Origin: Claveliimonas intestinigallinarum
GTDB taxonomy: Bacteria; Bacillota; Clostridia; Lachnospirales; Lachnospiraceae
NCBI GenBank assembly: GCA_019115145.1
Contig: DXED01000022.1
Span: 9,522 to 73,521 of the forward strand
Direction: 5' to 3'
Length of the DNA stretch: 64,000 nt
Translations under genes and position numbers: made by a program
In this document: one piece after another, positions 42,751 to 51,488 of the stretch
Numbering within the stretch: the stretch's first letter is position 1
Layout: the number at the start of each line of letters is the position of its first letter
Notes under the pieces: model-generated
What the model was told of the DNA's origin: nothing
Seen by the model: the letters and a program-made list of their open reading frames with translations, nothing else
Databases searched by the model: none

Positions 42751-43962
42751 ATGGAATTTAAAGAGAGAACATTCATTCCCGTCCTCCTTGGCGGGGATAT
42801 CAATACCTACAGCGTGGCGCGGGCTTTTTACGAGCAGTACCAGGTGAAATCATACGTCTTTGGAAAGTATCAGACAGGACCCAGCTTCAACAGCCAGATC
42901 ACAGTCTATGAGGGAAATCCGAAGATCGATACAGACGACTATTTTCTGGAGAGGATCAGCCGTTTCGCCGGAGAACACAGCGATAAGAAGATCCTGCTTA
43001 TCGGCTGCGGGGACAGCTATGTAGCGCTGGCAAGCCGGCATAAAAAGGAGCTCCCGGACAATGTCATTGCCCCTTACATTGACTTTGATCTGATGGACAG
43101 CCTACAGCAGAAGGAGCGGTTTTACCAGCTCTGTGAGAAGCACGGTGTGGACTATCCGAAGACGATTGTGTACAAGAAGGAGATGGGGCTTGACTTTGCC
43201 TGTGATTTCCCGTATCCGGTGATCCTCAAGCCCTCCAACAGCATTGCCTACTGGGAGCATCCCTTCCCGACCCAGAACAAGATCTACAAGCCGGGAAGCA
43301 GGAAAGAGCTGGAGGAGATCATCACCCAGATTTACGATGCGGGATACGACGATGACCTCATTATCCAGGACATGATACCGGGAAATGACGAGTACATGCG
43401 GGTTCTCACATCCTACTCAGACCAGAATGGAAAGGTGAAGATGATGTGTCTGGGACATGTGCTCCTGGAGGAACACACCCCTCACGGCCTGGGCAACCAC
43501 GCGGTCATCATCACAGAGCCAAACAGAGAGCTCATGGGAAGGGTGAAAAACCTTCTGGAGGATCTCCACTATGTGGGATTTTCCAACTTTGATATCAAGT
43601 ACGACAGAAGAGACGGCACCTACCGCTTCTTTGAGATCAACACGAGGCAGGGGCGCAGCAACTACTACGTGACAGGCTCCGGGTTCAATGTGGCGAAATA
43701 TTTCGTGGAGGACTACATTTATAACCGGGAGCTGCCCTACGAGGAGGCCACCGAGGAGCACCTCTGGATGACGGTACCAAAGGGCGTCGCCTACAAGCAT
43801 GTGAAGGATCCCGCCATGGTGGCGAAGATGAAGAAGCTTGTGAAAGAAGGCAAAATGGTCAACCCTGTCTTCATGCGGGGAGATTTAAAGCCCATGCGTT
43901 TTCTGCGGATGCTGAAGACCCACTGGAAGCAGTACGGCTATTTCAATAAATATTACCAGTAG
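42751..43962 (+). CDS. ATP-grasp ligase related to D-aspartate ligase (Asl)
   Basis: 403 residues. The start FIPVLLGGDINTYSVARAF and the pattern ILLIGCGDSYVAL resemble the D-aspartate ligase of Enterococcus faecium, which joins D-Asp to the lysine side chain of peptidoglycan precursors. The ATP-grasp core has YPVILKPSNSIAYW, LIIQDMIPGNDEYM and the Mg2+-binding FFEINTRQGRSN. The next two genes encode an Asp/Glu racemase and a MurE-like ligase, so the chain supply (D-amino acid), activation and stem-peptide synthesis lie together. The exact amino acid added is inferred. Confidence 0.85.
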   Translation: MEFKERTFIPVLLGGDINTYSVARAFYEQYQVKSYVFGKYQTGPSFNSQITVYEGNPKIDTDDYFLERISRFAGEHSDKKILLIGCGDSYVALASRHKKELPDNVIAPYIDFDLMDSLQQKERFYQLCEKHGVDYPKTIVYKKEMGLDFACDFPYPVILKPSNSIAYWEHPFPTQNKIYKPGSRKELEEIITQIYDAGYDDDLIIQDMIPGNDEYMRVLTSYSDQNGKVKMMCLGHVLLEEHTPHGLGNHAVIITEPNRELMGRVKNLLEDLHYVGFSNFDIKYDRRDGTYRFFEINTRQGRSNYYVTGSGFNVAKYFVEDYIYNRELPYEEATEEHLWMTVPKGVAYKHVKDPAMVAKMKKLVKEGKMVNPVFMRGDLKPMRFLRMLKTHWKQYGYFNKYYQ

Positions 43963-43990
43963 ACTGGCAGGGATAAGTAGAGGAGAGCCA

Positions 43991-44707
43991 ATGGAAGAAG
44001 GAAAAGGAAAAAAGATACTCGGCGTGATCGGGGGCATGGGACCGGAGGCCACCAGCTATTTCTACGAGAATGTCATCACCCACACAAAGGCGCAGAAGGA
44101 CCAGGACCATCTGAACATGGTGATCTTAAGCCACGCCGACATACCGGACCGCACGGAGGCTATCAAGAGCGGAGAAAGCCAGAGACTGATCCGCATGCTG
44201 CAGGAGGATGCGAGGACACTGGAAAAGCTGGGAGCGGCCAACATTGCCATCACCTGCAATACGTCCCACTATTACTATGACCAGATCCAGAAGGCTGTGT
44301 CCATCCCTATCATCAACATGATCCATGAGAGCGTGGCGTATGCGGTGAGGGAGCTGCCGGATGTGAAGCGGATCGGTATTATGGGGACAGACGGGACCAT
44401 CGGCTCCCGGATCTATCACAAGGAGTGCAGAAAGCTGGGGGTGACGCCGGTGAAGCCCTCGCCGGAGAGACAGAAGGACGTGATGTCTCTCATTTACGAT
44501 GACATCAAGAGCGGAAAGCGGGGAGACAGAGCTAAATTTGACCGGGTCATGAGCGAGTTCATGAGAAAAAACTGCGACGCGGTGATCCTGGCCTGCACGG
44601 AGCTGTCTGTATTTAAGGGAAAGCACGAGATACCTACCATGTGTCTGGACGCCATGGACGTGCTGGTGCGGGAGGCCATCCTGCGCTCAGGGGCGGAGTA
44701 TCAGTAG
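43991..44707 (+). CDS. Aspartate/glutamate racemase family protein
   Basis: 238 residues. GVIGGMGPEATSYFYE opens the family fold, and the two catalytic cysteines are in ITCNTSHYYYD and ILACTELSVF. Such enzymes interconvert L- and D-aspartate or -glutamate without a cofactor. Located 28 bases after the D-Asp-ligase-like gene, it most likely supplies D-Asp for that ligase. GAGAGCC precedes the ATG. Confidence 0.9.
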   Translation: MEEGKGKKILGVIGGMGPEATSYFYENVITHTKAQKDQDHLNMVILSHADIPDRTEAIKSGESQRLIRMLQEDARTLEKLGAANIAITCNTSHYYYDQIQKAVSIPIINMIHESVAYAVRELPDVKRIGIMGTDGTIGSRIYHKECRKLGVTPVKPSPERQKDVMSLIYDDIKSGKRGDRAKFDRVMSEFMRKNCDAVILACTELSVFKGKHEIPTMCLDAMDVLVREAILRSGAEYQ

Positions 44708-44751
44708 AAACCAGTCATACATAAGAAAATCATTGAGGGAGATTGTTAAAA

Positions 44752-46284
44752 ATGGGAAAGATGCAGTATTATACCGTAAAGGACTATGTGGAGCTGCTTG
44801 AAACAAGGGATATGCTCCTGGAGGCAGACGTGGAGGGAGCGCAGGATCATGTGATCCGCACACTTACCTACAACTCAAAGGAGGCCGGAGCCGACACCCT
44901 GTTTATCTGCAAGGGGGCGGCCTTCAAGCTGGCCTATCTGCGGGAGGCCCTGGAGAGGGGAGCAGTCTGCTATATCAGCGAGAAGGCCTTTGACCTGGAG
45001 CGGCAGGTGCCCTGTATTCTTGTGAAGGATATCAGGGAGGCTATGTCCGTTCTGGCCAATTTCTTCTACAACCGTCCCTGGGAGGACCTGGTGGTGACAG
45101 GTATCGGGGGGACGAAGGGAAAATCCACCTCCGCCTACTATATGAAAGCAGTGGTGGACGACTACATGGCGGCTCAGGGGAAGAAGGAGAGCGCCGTCAT
45201 TTCTTCCATTGATATCTACGATGGCAAGAGCCTGGTGGAGTCCCACATCACAACGCCGGAGGCAGTGGAGCTGCAGCAGCACCTTCGCAACGCCCTGGAC
45301 TGCGGTATTGAGTACGCTCAGATGGAGGTCTCCTCTCAGGCGCTGAAATATCACCGGGTGGACGATATGCGGTTTGACGCGGCCATTTTCCTCAATATCT
45401 CGGAAGACCACATCAGTCCCATTGAGCACAAGGACTTTGAGGACTATTTCACATCCAAGATGCGCATGTTTGCCAAGGCGGACCGGGCTTTTGTCAACCT
45501 GGACGCGGATTACATCGACCGTATACTGACATACGCAAAGGACGCGAAAGAGTTTTATACCTTCAGTACAAAGAAGCCGGAGGCGGATTTTTACGCCTAC
45601 AACATCCGCAAGGACGGACACGAGACGCTGTTCTTTGTGAAATGCGCTGACTTTGACGAGGAGTTTGTCCTTACCATGCCCGGGCTTTTCAATGTGGAAA
45701 ACGCCCTGGGCGTTATAGCGGCGGCCACAAAGCTGGGGATTCCAAGAGAGTACATCCACTCCGGCCTCAAGAGGGCCAGGTCCAGCGGCCGCATGGAGCT
45801 CTATGCAAGCAAGGATAAGACGAAGATTGCCATCGTGGACTACGCCCACAACAAGCTGAGCTTTGAGAAGCTGTTCTCCTCCATGAAGGAGGAATACCCG
45901 GATTACGATATTATCTCCATCTTCGGCTGCCCGGGAGGGAAGGCCCTGATCCGCCGCCGGGATCTGGGAACTGTGGCAGGCCAGTACGCAAAGAAGGTTT
46001 ACCTTGTGGCGGAGGATCCGGGATATGAGCCGGTGGCTGACATATCTGCTGATATTGCCCAGTACGTAAAGGCCCAAAACTGTCCCTATGAGATGATCGA
46101 GGACCGGGGCGAGGCCATAAAGGCCGCCATCGAGAGCTCTCAGGGGAAGACTCTCTTCCTCATTACCGGAAAGGGTGCCGAGACAAGGCAGAAGTACGGC
46201 AGCGACTACCTGGACTGCCCCTCTGATGTGGACTATGTGAAGAAATATCTGACAGAGTACGACGAGAGAGCAGAGGGCAAATAG
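44752..46284 (+). CDS. MurE-like UDP-MurNAc-tripeptide synthetase
   Basis: 510 residues from the ATG at 44752, which has GAGGGAG upstream; a TTG three codons earlier is less likely. The three Mur ligase domains are visible: N-terminal UDP-binding part, P-loop TGIGGTKGKSTSA near 120, and C-terminal domain with VDYAHNKLSFEKL. The amino-acid selection motif, DNPR in meso-DAP enzymes, here reads EDPGYEP, nearer to the Lys-type sequences. It should add the third residue of the stem peptide, possibly L-Lys or another diamine. With the ligase and racemase it completes a wall-modification set and may be a second MurE. Confidence 0.87.
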   Translation: MGKMQYYTVKDYVELLETRDMLLEADVEGAQDHVIRTLTYNSKEAGADTLFICKGAAFKLAYLREALERGAVCYISEKAFDLERQVPCILVKDIREAMSVLANFFYNRPWEDLVVTGIGGTKGKSTSAYYMKAVVDDYMAAQGKKESAVISSIDIYDGKSLVESHITTPEAVELQQHLRNALDCGIEYAQMEVSSQALKYHRVDDMRFDAAIFLNISEDHISPIEHKDFEDYFTSKMRMFAKADRAFVNLDADYIDRILTYAKDAKEFYTFSTKKPEADFYAYNIRKDGHETLFFVKCADFDEEFVLTMPGLFNVENALGVIAAATKLGIPREYIHSGLKRARSSGRMELYASKDKTKIAIVDYAHNKLSFEKLFSSMKEEYPDYDIISIFGCPGGKALIRRRDLGTVAGQYAKKVYLVAEDPGYEPVADISADIAQYVKAQNCPYEMIEDRGEAIKAAIESSQGKTLFLITGKGAETRQKYGSDYLDCPSDVDYVKKYLTEYDERAEGK

Positions 46285-46323
46285 GAGGGACAACAGGAGC
46301 CAGGAAAATAAGGGGCGGAGAAA

Positions 46324-47160
46324 ATGGAGATAGCTGACAGGAGGATAGACGGGGGAAAGCCCTTTGACTGGGGCAGAACGTCTGAAGATTACGCAAAATA
46401 CAGGGACATCTATCCACCGGAATTTTATCGGAGGATCCTGGACCGGGGACTGTGCAGGGACGGCCAGCGGGTGCTGGACCTGGGAACCGGGACAGGAGTG
46501 TTCCCGAGAAATCTGTATGCATATGGGGCAAGGTGGACAGGGGTGGACATTTCCGAAGAGCAGATCCGGCAGGCCCGGCTCTTATCAGAGGATATGGACA
46601 TCCGCTATCTTGCTGCATCGGCAGAGGAGCTGGATTTCCCGGATCGGTCCTTTGACGTGGTCACGGCCTGCCAGTGTTTCTGGTATTTTGACCACGGGAA
46701 GCTTATGCCGGAGCTCTGCCGTCTGCTGGAGCCTGGCGGACGGATCCTGATCCTTTACATGGCCTGGCTGCCCTTTGAGGACCGGATTGCCGGGGAGAGC
46801 GAAAGGCTGGTCCTGAAATACAGCCCAAACTGGAGCGGTGCCAAAGAGACCATGCGGCCCATCAGGATACCGGATGTCTACAAAGAGAAGTTTGAGCTTG
46901 TGTATCACGAAGAATTTCCCCTGCAGGTTTCTTTTACCCGTGAGAGCTGGCATGGGAGGATGCGGGCCTGCCGGGGAGTTGGCGCTTCACTGACAGAGGC
47001 GGAGATTGCCCTGTGGGAGGAAGAGCACAGGAAGCTCCTTGAGAAGATTGCCCCTGAGAATTTCGAGATCCGGCACTACGGGGCTGTGGCTGAACTGAAA
47101 AAAGACAGGATGGATAAGAAGAAGGTCCGGCCTGGAAGGAGGAAGCAGTATGCTGATTGA
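46324..47160 (+). CDS. Class I SAM-dependent methyltransferase
   Basis: 278 residues. Motif I is VLDLGTGTGVFPRNL, followed by GVDISEEQIRQA and the motif IV region FDVVTACQCFWYFD, the Methyltransf_11 pattern. The C-terminal 100 residues (VSFTRESWHGRM, GVGASLTEAEIALWE) match a common small-molecule methyltransferase subgroup. It overlaps the cupin gene by 11 bases, so both are coexpressed. The substrate is unknown. Confidence 0.88.
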   Translation: MEIADRRIDGGKPFDWGRTSEDYAKYRDIYPPEFYRRILDRGLCRDGQRVLDLGTGTGVFPRNLYAYGARWTGVDISEEQIRQARLLSEDMDIRYLAASAEELDFPDRSFDVVTACQCFWYFDHGKLMPELCRLLEPGGRILILYMAWLPFEDRIAGESERLVLKYSPNWSGAKETMRPIRIPDVYKEKFELVYHEEFPLQVSFTRESWHGRMRACRGVGASLTEAEIALWEEEHRKLLEKIAPENFEIRHYGAVAELKKDRMDKKKVRPGRRKQYAD

Positions 47161-47479
47161 CTTTAACGCGATAGAGGAAATCCGGGTGCCCGGGATGAAC
47201 GGCGGCACAGGCGAGATGTCCGCCAGGATGTTTATGGATCAGGGGGGAAAGATCATTCCCTGCCGTATTCACGCGGGCGGCTCCATAGGCATGCATCCTC
47301 ATCCCACAAGCGATGATATAAACTATATCCTCTCCGGGACAGGGAAAGCTGTCTGTGACGGAAATGAGGAGCTGCTTGCTCCCGGCGTCTGTCATATCTG
47401 CAGGAAGGGCTCCGCGCACAGCATTGTCAACACCGGGAAGGAAGATCTGGTCATGCTGACCATTGTGGTGGAAAGATAA
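47150..47479 (+). CDS. Small cupin protein
   Basis: 109 residues, one cupin barrel. The first motif, IHAGGSIGMHPHPTSDDINY, holds the metal histidines and the second is CRKGSAHSIVNTG. It may bind a metal and a small ligand, acting as an isomerase, dioxygenase or sensor. It begins inside the methyltransferase gene with AAGGAGG upstream, so they form a pair. Confidence 0.85.
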   Translation: MLIDFNAIEEIRVPGMNGGTGEMSARMFMDQGGKIIPCRIHAGGSIGMHPHPTSDDINYILSGTGKAVCDGNEELLAPGVCHICRKGSAHSIVNTGKEDLVMLTIVVER

Positions 47480-47496
47480 ATCATACTTGTAATGAG

Positions 47497-47519
47497 GAGG
47501 GCAGGAAATTCCTGCCCTC
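47497..47519. terminator. Hairpin between convergent cupin and Rpn genes
   Basis: GAGGGCAGGAA-A-TTCCTGCCCTC is an almost perfect 23-base palindrome 18 bases behind the cupin stop and 10 bases from the Rpn stop. It probably serves both genes, but neither side has a clear T-run. Confidence 0.55.
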
Positions 47520-47529
47520 AAGTCATATC

Positions 47530-48423
47530 TTATGTCTGCTTTGCCAGCTCCTGCACTGTCTCCGGGTCCACCTCCAGCTCCCTGGCAATGGCCTCAACAG
47601 ATTTGCCCTTTGCCAGCTTCTTCTGGACCAGCTCCCGGAGCAGATCTGTCCTACCATCCTGGTAGCCGTCCTCGTACCCCTCCTGGTGCATGGCCTTCTC
47701 ATATTTCTCCTGATCAAATGTCTCCAGAACCATCTGGATCACCTCCGATTTTTGCTCCAGCAGAATATCCCTCAGCACATTGTTTTCAATGCACGTATCC
47801 ACTGCCTCTGAAACTGCCTCCCTGAGGGGGAGTGGCCGTTTCAGGTTCTCCCGGACTGTGTCCACGAAGATGGCGTACTCCTTCAGACGGCGGCACTTCT
47901 CCATCAGAGCCCTGTTGTGCCCGTAGTTGATGTTCAGCATCACGGTCTCGCACTCCAGGGCGGGCCGCCTGCCCTCCGGGTCTGCCTCAAAGAGATCGCT
48001 GAGCCGGAGCACCATCCTGTCAGGCTCCTCCCTTGTCCCGTTGTAGAACACGATGTGCTGGGGAAAGGGGAGTCTCTTGACTGCGCTGCTGTAGATGTTG
48101 ATGCCATTTTTTACCACGTGCTTTTCGTACAGCCTTGCCAGATACAAAAGTCCCCGCAGGGGCATGTTCGGGTTGTAGGTGCTCTGGTGCTCGTACAGGC
48201 TTAAGGTGCCGCTGACGAGGAAGGAAAGGTCGTTCTTCATGGACAGATACAGGACGTTTCCCAGCGTGTTGATCTCCAGGGCGCCGGGGTCTGAGTAGTC
48301 CGTTCCGTTGACGGCGTTGTACAGGTCCAGAAGGTCAGCGGGCCGCTGGAAAATAAAGCGGAAAAGCCGGTCCTTGTACTGCCTGTCAGCCTGGGGATAT
48401 TCTTCTGTTTTGGTCGAATACAT
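47530..48423 (-). CDS. Rpn family PD-(D/E)xK nuclease (putative transposase type)
   Basis: 297 residues from the ATG at 48423. The nuclease core is DLSFLVSGTLSLYEHQSTYN with the D...ExQ acids, flanked by LFRFIFQRPADLLDLYNAV. The C-terminal region (GYEDGYQDGRTDLLRELV, then an HTH-like KSVEAIARELEVDPETVQELA) is typical of the family. Rpn proteins are nonspecific DNA endonucleases that raise RecA-independent recombination; they are not true transposases. The gene is the only minus-strand gene in the accessory stretch. Confidence 0.83.
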   Translation of the reverse strand: MYSTKTEEYPQADRQYKDRLFRFIFQRPADLLDLYNAVNGTDYSDPGALEINTLGNVLYLSMKNDLSFLVSGTLSLYEHQSTYNPNMPLRGLLYLARLYEKHVVKNGINIYSSAVKRLPFPQHIVFYNGTREEPDRMVLRLSDLFEADPEGRRPALECETVMLNINYGHNRALMEKCRRLKEYAIFVDTVRENLKRPLPLREAVSEAVDTCIENNVLRDILLEQKSEVIQMVLETFDQEKYEKAMHQEGYEDGYQDGRTDLLRELVQKKLAKGKSVEAIARELEVDPETVQELAKQT

Positions 48424-48451
48424 TTTCAAATGCTACACTTCCATTAAAGAA

Positions 48452-48469
48452 TGTCATTTTGAAATGACA
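48452..48469 (-). promoter_or_regulatory. 18-base palindrome in the Rpn leader
   Basis: TGTCATTT-TG-AAATGACA has perfect 8-base arms. It lies between the promoter and the ATG of the Rpn gene, so it is a candidate operator or an RNA hairpin limiting expression. Confidence 0.6.
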
Positions 48470-48503
48470 CAGGGGAAAAAGAATTTTCTGCCAAGTGGTT
48501 TAC

Positions 48504-48532
48504 ATTATACCTGACATAAAGCGGCCTGACAA
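48504..48532 (-). promoter_or_regulatory. Promoter of the Rpn gene
   Basis: On the minus strand TTGTCA (48527-48532) and TATAAT (48504-48509) are 17 bases apart, giving an RNA start near 48497. Confidence 0.68.
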
Positions 48533-48573
48533 TAGGGCAAGGATAAAATTAAAGAAATCTTAAGACCGTCTCA

Positions 48574-48602
48574 TTGCATGAGAGGGTGTGCTTTTATATA
48601 AT
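48574..48602 (+). promoter_or_regulatory. Promoter at the head of the accessory gene row
   Basis: TTGCAT and TATAAT are 17 bases apart, 21 bases before the first GNAT gene. Confidence 0.65.
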
Positions 48603-48622
48603 GAGGGCAGGAGGTGGGAGGC

Positions 48623-49159
48623 ATGGCGTTAAGACTGGTGAAGGGAAGTTATAAATATCGAGATCAGATGATCGAGATGCTGAAAGAGTGGATAGCTTAT
48701 AATAATGCTCATCCTGAGGCTAATAAATCTCCAGCTGCTATCTTTAAAAATGATTACCATGATTTTGATTATTATTTGAGTCATCTGGAATATGCAGAGC
48801 CGCATGGCGGACTGGTTCCGGATTCCACTTTTTTCTGCCTGGATGATGAAAGAAATATCATGGTGGGCGCAGTCAATATCCGTCACGAGCTTAACGAGTA
48901 TCTGCTGCAATATGGCGGTCATATCGGTGATGGCATAAGACCTGGCGAAAGAAGAAAAGGGTATGCCACTAAGATGATCAGTCTGGCTTTAGAAGAATGT
49001 AAGAAGCTGGGGATAAGGAAAGTGTTGATGGTATGCGATAAAGAAAATACAGGCTCGGCAAAATCAATCCTAAAAAATGGCGGCGTTCTGGAGAACGAAA
49101 TCATGCAGGGGGAACATGTTATGCAGAGATACTGGATCGATCTGAGGGAAGGAAATTAA
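48623..49159 (+). CDS. GNAT family N-acetyltransferase
   Basis: 178 residues from the ATG at 48623 with GGAGG upstream. The acetyl-CoA loop is GDGIRPGERRKGYATKMI, followed by the helix EECKKLGIRKVLMVCDKEN and the strand KSILKNGGVLENE. The arrangement is that of Firmicute GNATs acting on small amines or drugs. The substrate is unknown. Its DNA is more AT-rich than the upstream half of the window. Confidence 0.87.
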   Translation: MALRLVKGSYKYRDQMIEMLKEWIAYNNAHPEANKSPAAIFKNDYHDFDYYLSHLEYAEPHGGLVPDSTFFCLDDERNIMVGAVNIRHELNEYLLQYGGHIGDGIRPGERRKGYATKMISLALEECKKLGIRKVLMVCDKENTGSAKSILKNGGVLENEIMQGEHVMQRYWIDLREGN

Positions 49160-49214
49160 TCCGGTATGCAAAGACTGAGACACGGAGATGTTTTGAAAAA
49201 AAGAGGTGGGGGAC

Positions 49215-49694
49215 ATGGCAAATGAGGAGAAAAAGGATTTTAACGCAATGCTGCACAGGGAAACGGATATGCCCAAAATACAGATAGTCACGGATGAGGC
49301 CACTATAAAGAAATACGGCGGGGAGAGGATGTATTTTGCTCCGCCGGTCACCTATGACGAGATTATGAAAAAGGTTCCTTTCGGGAAAGTGATTACGGTC
49401 GGCGCCGTCAGGGAATACCTGGCAAAAAAGAACAACGCTGATTTTACAGACCCCATCACAGCCGGGATCTTCGTATCTATCGCGGCCTGGGCCAGCCATC
49501 AGCGCCGTGAAGACAAGACGCCTTACTGGCGGACCCTGAAGGCAAAGGGGGAACTGAACGCGAAATATCCCGGAGGCGTTGAAGCCCAGAAAGAGAAGCT
49601 GGAAGCAGAGGGGCACACCATCATCGAGAGAGGAAGGAAGAACATCAGATACTATGTGAAGGACTATGAGAAGTTCCTATTTGAGATTGAATAG
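49215..49694 (+). CDS. MGMT-family (alkyltransferase-like) protein
   Basis: 159 residues. The domain TYDEIMKKVPFGKVITVGAV resembles the DNA-binding helix-turn-helix of O6-alkylguanine alkyltransferases, and TPYWRTLKAKGELNAKYPGG is the conserved recognition part. The PCHRV active-site cysteine of true alkyltransferases is absent (the region reads FTDPITAGIFVS), so it may mark alkylated bases rather than repair them. AGAGGTGG lies before the ATG at 49215. Confidence 0.8.
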   Translation: MANEEKKDFNAMLHRETDMPKIQIVTDEATIKKYGGERMYFAPPVTYDEIMKKVPFGKVITVGAVREYLAKKNNADFTDPITAGIFVSIAAWASHQRREDKTPYWRTLKAKGELNAKYPGGVEAQKEKLEAEGHTIIERGRKNIRYYVKDYEKFLFEIE

Positions 49695-49702
49695 AACGGA
49701 AG

Positions 49703-49986
49703 CTGACAAACCAGGGAGCTGCCACGGTCTGTCTGGGAGCCTCTGTGTTTGCGGCTTTATGCTGCCTGACCTTTGTGGCCGTACAGAGGTATCACCGTCC
49801 AAGGATTATCAGGTTGACAGAACGATAAAGACTAACTGTGTAGTGGACTGGTGTACAGAAAAGATCAGCTCTGACGATGCCCTTATCACTCGAAGAGGAA
49901 AAAACTGGTATGTGCAGGCAGACCATTGTATCATAACTGTAAACGCACACAGCTACACCATTATCACTGCTCACAGGGAGAGATAA
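49703..49986 (+). pseudogene. Two fused gene relics: a membrane tail and a truncated DUF3781 protein
   Basis: From 49703 to 49828 one frame encodes a hydrophobic helix and a basic tail (FAALCCLTFVAVQRYHRP) ending in a stop, but has no start. In another frame the sequence to 49986 ends with VVDWCTEKISSDDALI and RRGKNWYVQADHCIITVNAH, the C-terminal core of DUF3781 proteins, whose N-terminal KLHTTELG-like part is missing. The stretch thus looks like the scar of a deletion or insertion. The DUF3781 call is from memory of the family pattern. Confidence 0.5.
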
Positions 49987-50011
49987 TAAGAGATAAAAGG
50001 AGAAACTGGAT

Positions 50012-50386
50012 ATGAAACGGGAACTGGGAATAGCAAGATGCGGTCTTGCCTGCTGTCTCTGCGGGGAGAATACAAGCTGTCATGGCTGCAATTCTGGAGA
50101 ATGTCCGGATAAGGACTGGTGTGAGAATAGGAAATGTACTCTGGAGAAAGGCATTTCTCACTGCTCTGAGTGTGACCGGGACTGCAAAAAGGGGCTGCTC
50201 GGGAAAATCAAGCCCTATGGGTTTACACTGTTCATCAGGCGATACGGCGTGGAAGAATTGCTGGACTGCCTTGAGAGAAATGAAAAAAACGGGGTTGTAT
50301 ACTACCGGGAAGGCGTATTCGGGGATTACGATGACTTTGAAGATGTGGAAGAGCTGATCCATTTTATTAAAACGGGAGAGCGGTAA
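50012..50386 (+). CDS. DUF3795 family cysteine-rich protein
   Basis: 124 residues. Eleven cysteines lie in the first 60 residues (ARCGLACCLCGENTSCHGC, CPDKDWCENRKC, CSECDRDC), probably zinc or metal binding. The rest is a helical tail ending DVEELIHFIKTGER. The family is common in anaerobes and has no known function. AAAGGAG lies before the ATG. Confidence 0.82.
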   Translation: MKRELGIARCGLACCLCGENTSCHGCNSGECPDKDWCENRKCTLEKGISHCSECDRDCKKGLLGKIKPYGFTLFIRRYGVEELLDCLERNEKNGVVYYREGVFGDYDDFEDVEELIHFIKTGER

Positions 50387-50389
50387 ACT

Positions 50390-51118
50390 TTGAGAGAGAT
50401 AATAACAAATAAAGTGGAGGAATACCTGGCCAGGGAATACTGGTGCAGCCCATCCAGGCTGCATGCGGGCGGCGTCGTCTATACCGTCCATGGGACGGCT
50501 AACCGGCCCTGTATTAAGATCATGGCGTACAGAGACACGGTGGTTGTCTGCACGTCAAAGGATCTGGCCGGACGGGTAAGGACCCTGGTGGAGAACAAAA
50601 GCAGAGATGAGATTTTTGAGCTGCCGCTGGTTTACGGACAGACGATCCACTATGTGCCGGACCGGAATGACAGAGGCGAAGTGCTGGCGCCGGCAGCCTT
50701 TGACAGTACCTTCCTTTACGGAGACGAAATTTTTTCGCTGAAGGGCCTGCAGGGATTTGACAATTCTCTGGCTTTTGATGACAGGGGGTATACACCCACG
50801 AGGGCTGCATACATTGCAAGAGATCACGATAAAATTATCGGTGTGTCCGGGGCGGCGCCAGTGTCACCGGAGGGCCTGTGGGAAGTGGGAGTGGATGTCC
50901 TGCCGGAATACAGAAATTCCGGAATGGGGACATACCTGGTGGCAAAGCTGACCCGTGAGCTCCTGAAGCGGGATATGGTTCCCTTTTATTCGGCTTCGGT
51001 GACCAATATAGGTTCCCAGATGGTGGCGTCAAGATGCGGATACATTCCTGCATGGGTGGACACGTATGGGACTGTTCTGGATGGGGGTTCGCCGTATGGC
51101 GATCTGCTACATATATAA
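50390..51118 (+). CDS. GNAT family N-acetyltransferase with N-terminal extension, TTG start
   Basis: 242 residues from the TTG at 50390, the only candidate near the GGGAGAG ribosome site; the next ATG would remove 45 conserved-looking residues. The C-terminal GNAT domain has WEVGVDVLPEYRNSGMGTYL, the acetyl-CoA loop, then ASVTNIGSQMVASRCGY. The N-terminal 110 residues contain a second alpha/beta lobe. It starts three bases behind the DUF3795 gene. The substrate is unknown. Confidence 0.8.
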   Translation: MREIITNKVEEYLAREYWCSPSRLHAGGVVYTVHGTANRPCIKIMAYRDTVVVCTSKDLAGRVRTLVENKSRDEIFELPLVYGQTIHYVPDRNDRGEVLAPAAFDSTFLYGDEIFSLKGLQGFDNSLAFDDRGYTPTRAAYIARDHDKIIGVSGAAPVSPEGLWEVGVDVLPEYRNSGMGTYLVAKLTRELLKRDMVPFYSASVTNIGSQMVASRCGYIPAWVDTYGTVLDGGSPYGDLLHI

Positions 51119-51158
51119 TGCATCGGATAAATAGAAACGAATATCGAGGGAGAGGAGC

Positions 51159-51488
51159 ATGCTGGGAAAAATCGTGAAAGTGACGGTGGACAGACCTCTG
51201 GGGAGCTGTCATCCGAAGCATCCGGATATCTGCTATCCTGTCAACTATGGATATGTGAAAGGGGTTATGGCTGCTGATGGAGAGGAACAGGACGTCTATA
51301 TCCTGGGCGTGGATGTCCCTGTAAATGAATTTACAGGCAGAGTCATTGCCATCATCCACCGCCGTGACGATGTGGAGGATAAATGGGTGGCAGCGCCGGA
51401 GGGACAGACATTTTCGGCGGAGGAGATAGAAGCCCGGGTGGAATTTCAGGAACAGTATTTTGAGTCGGAGGTGATTGCAGTATTATGA
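51159..51488 (+). CDS. Short inorganic pyrophosphatase-like protein
   Basis: 109 residues, only the core of family I pyrophosphatases (normally about 170). YPVNYGYVKGVMAADGEEQDV corresponds to the family's NYGY...DGDPxD metal site, but the aspartate cluster is altered to DGEEQDV. IIHRRDDVEDKWV follows the pattern of a second acid cluster. It may hydrolyse pyrophosphate or another nucleotide-type substrate. It overlaps the next methyltransferase gene by four bases. Confidence 0.75.
   Translation: MLGKIVKVTVDRPLGSCHPKHPDICYPVNYGYVKGVMAADGEEQDVYILGVDVPVNEFTGRVIAIIHRRDDVEDKWVAAPEGQTFSAEEIEARVEFQEQYFESEVIAVL

Noticed and set aside
47530..48423. Rpn gene as evidence of a transposon
   Set aside because: No terminal inverted repeats or target duplications were seen around it; Rpn proteins are nucleases and not classical transposases.
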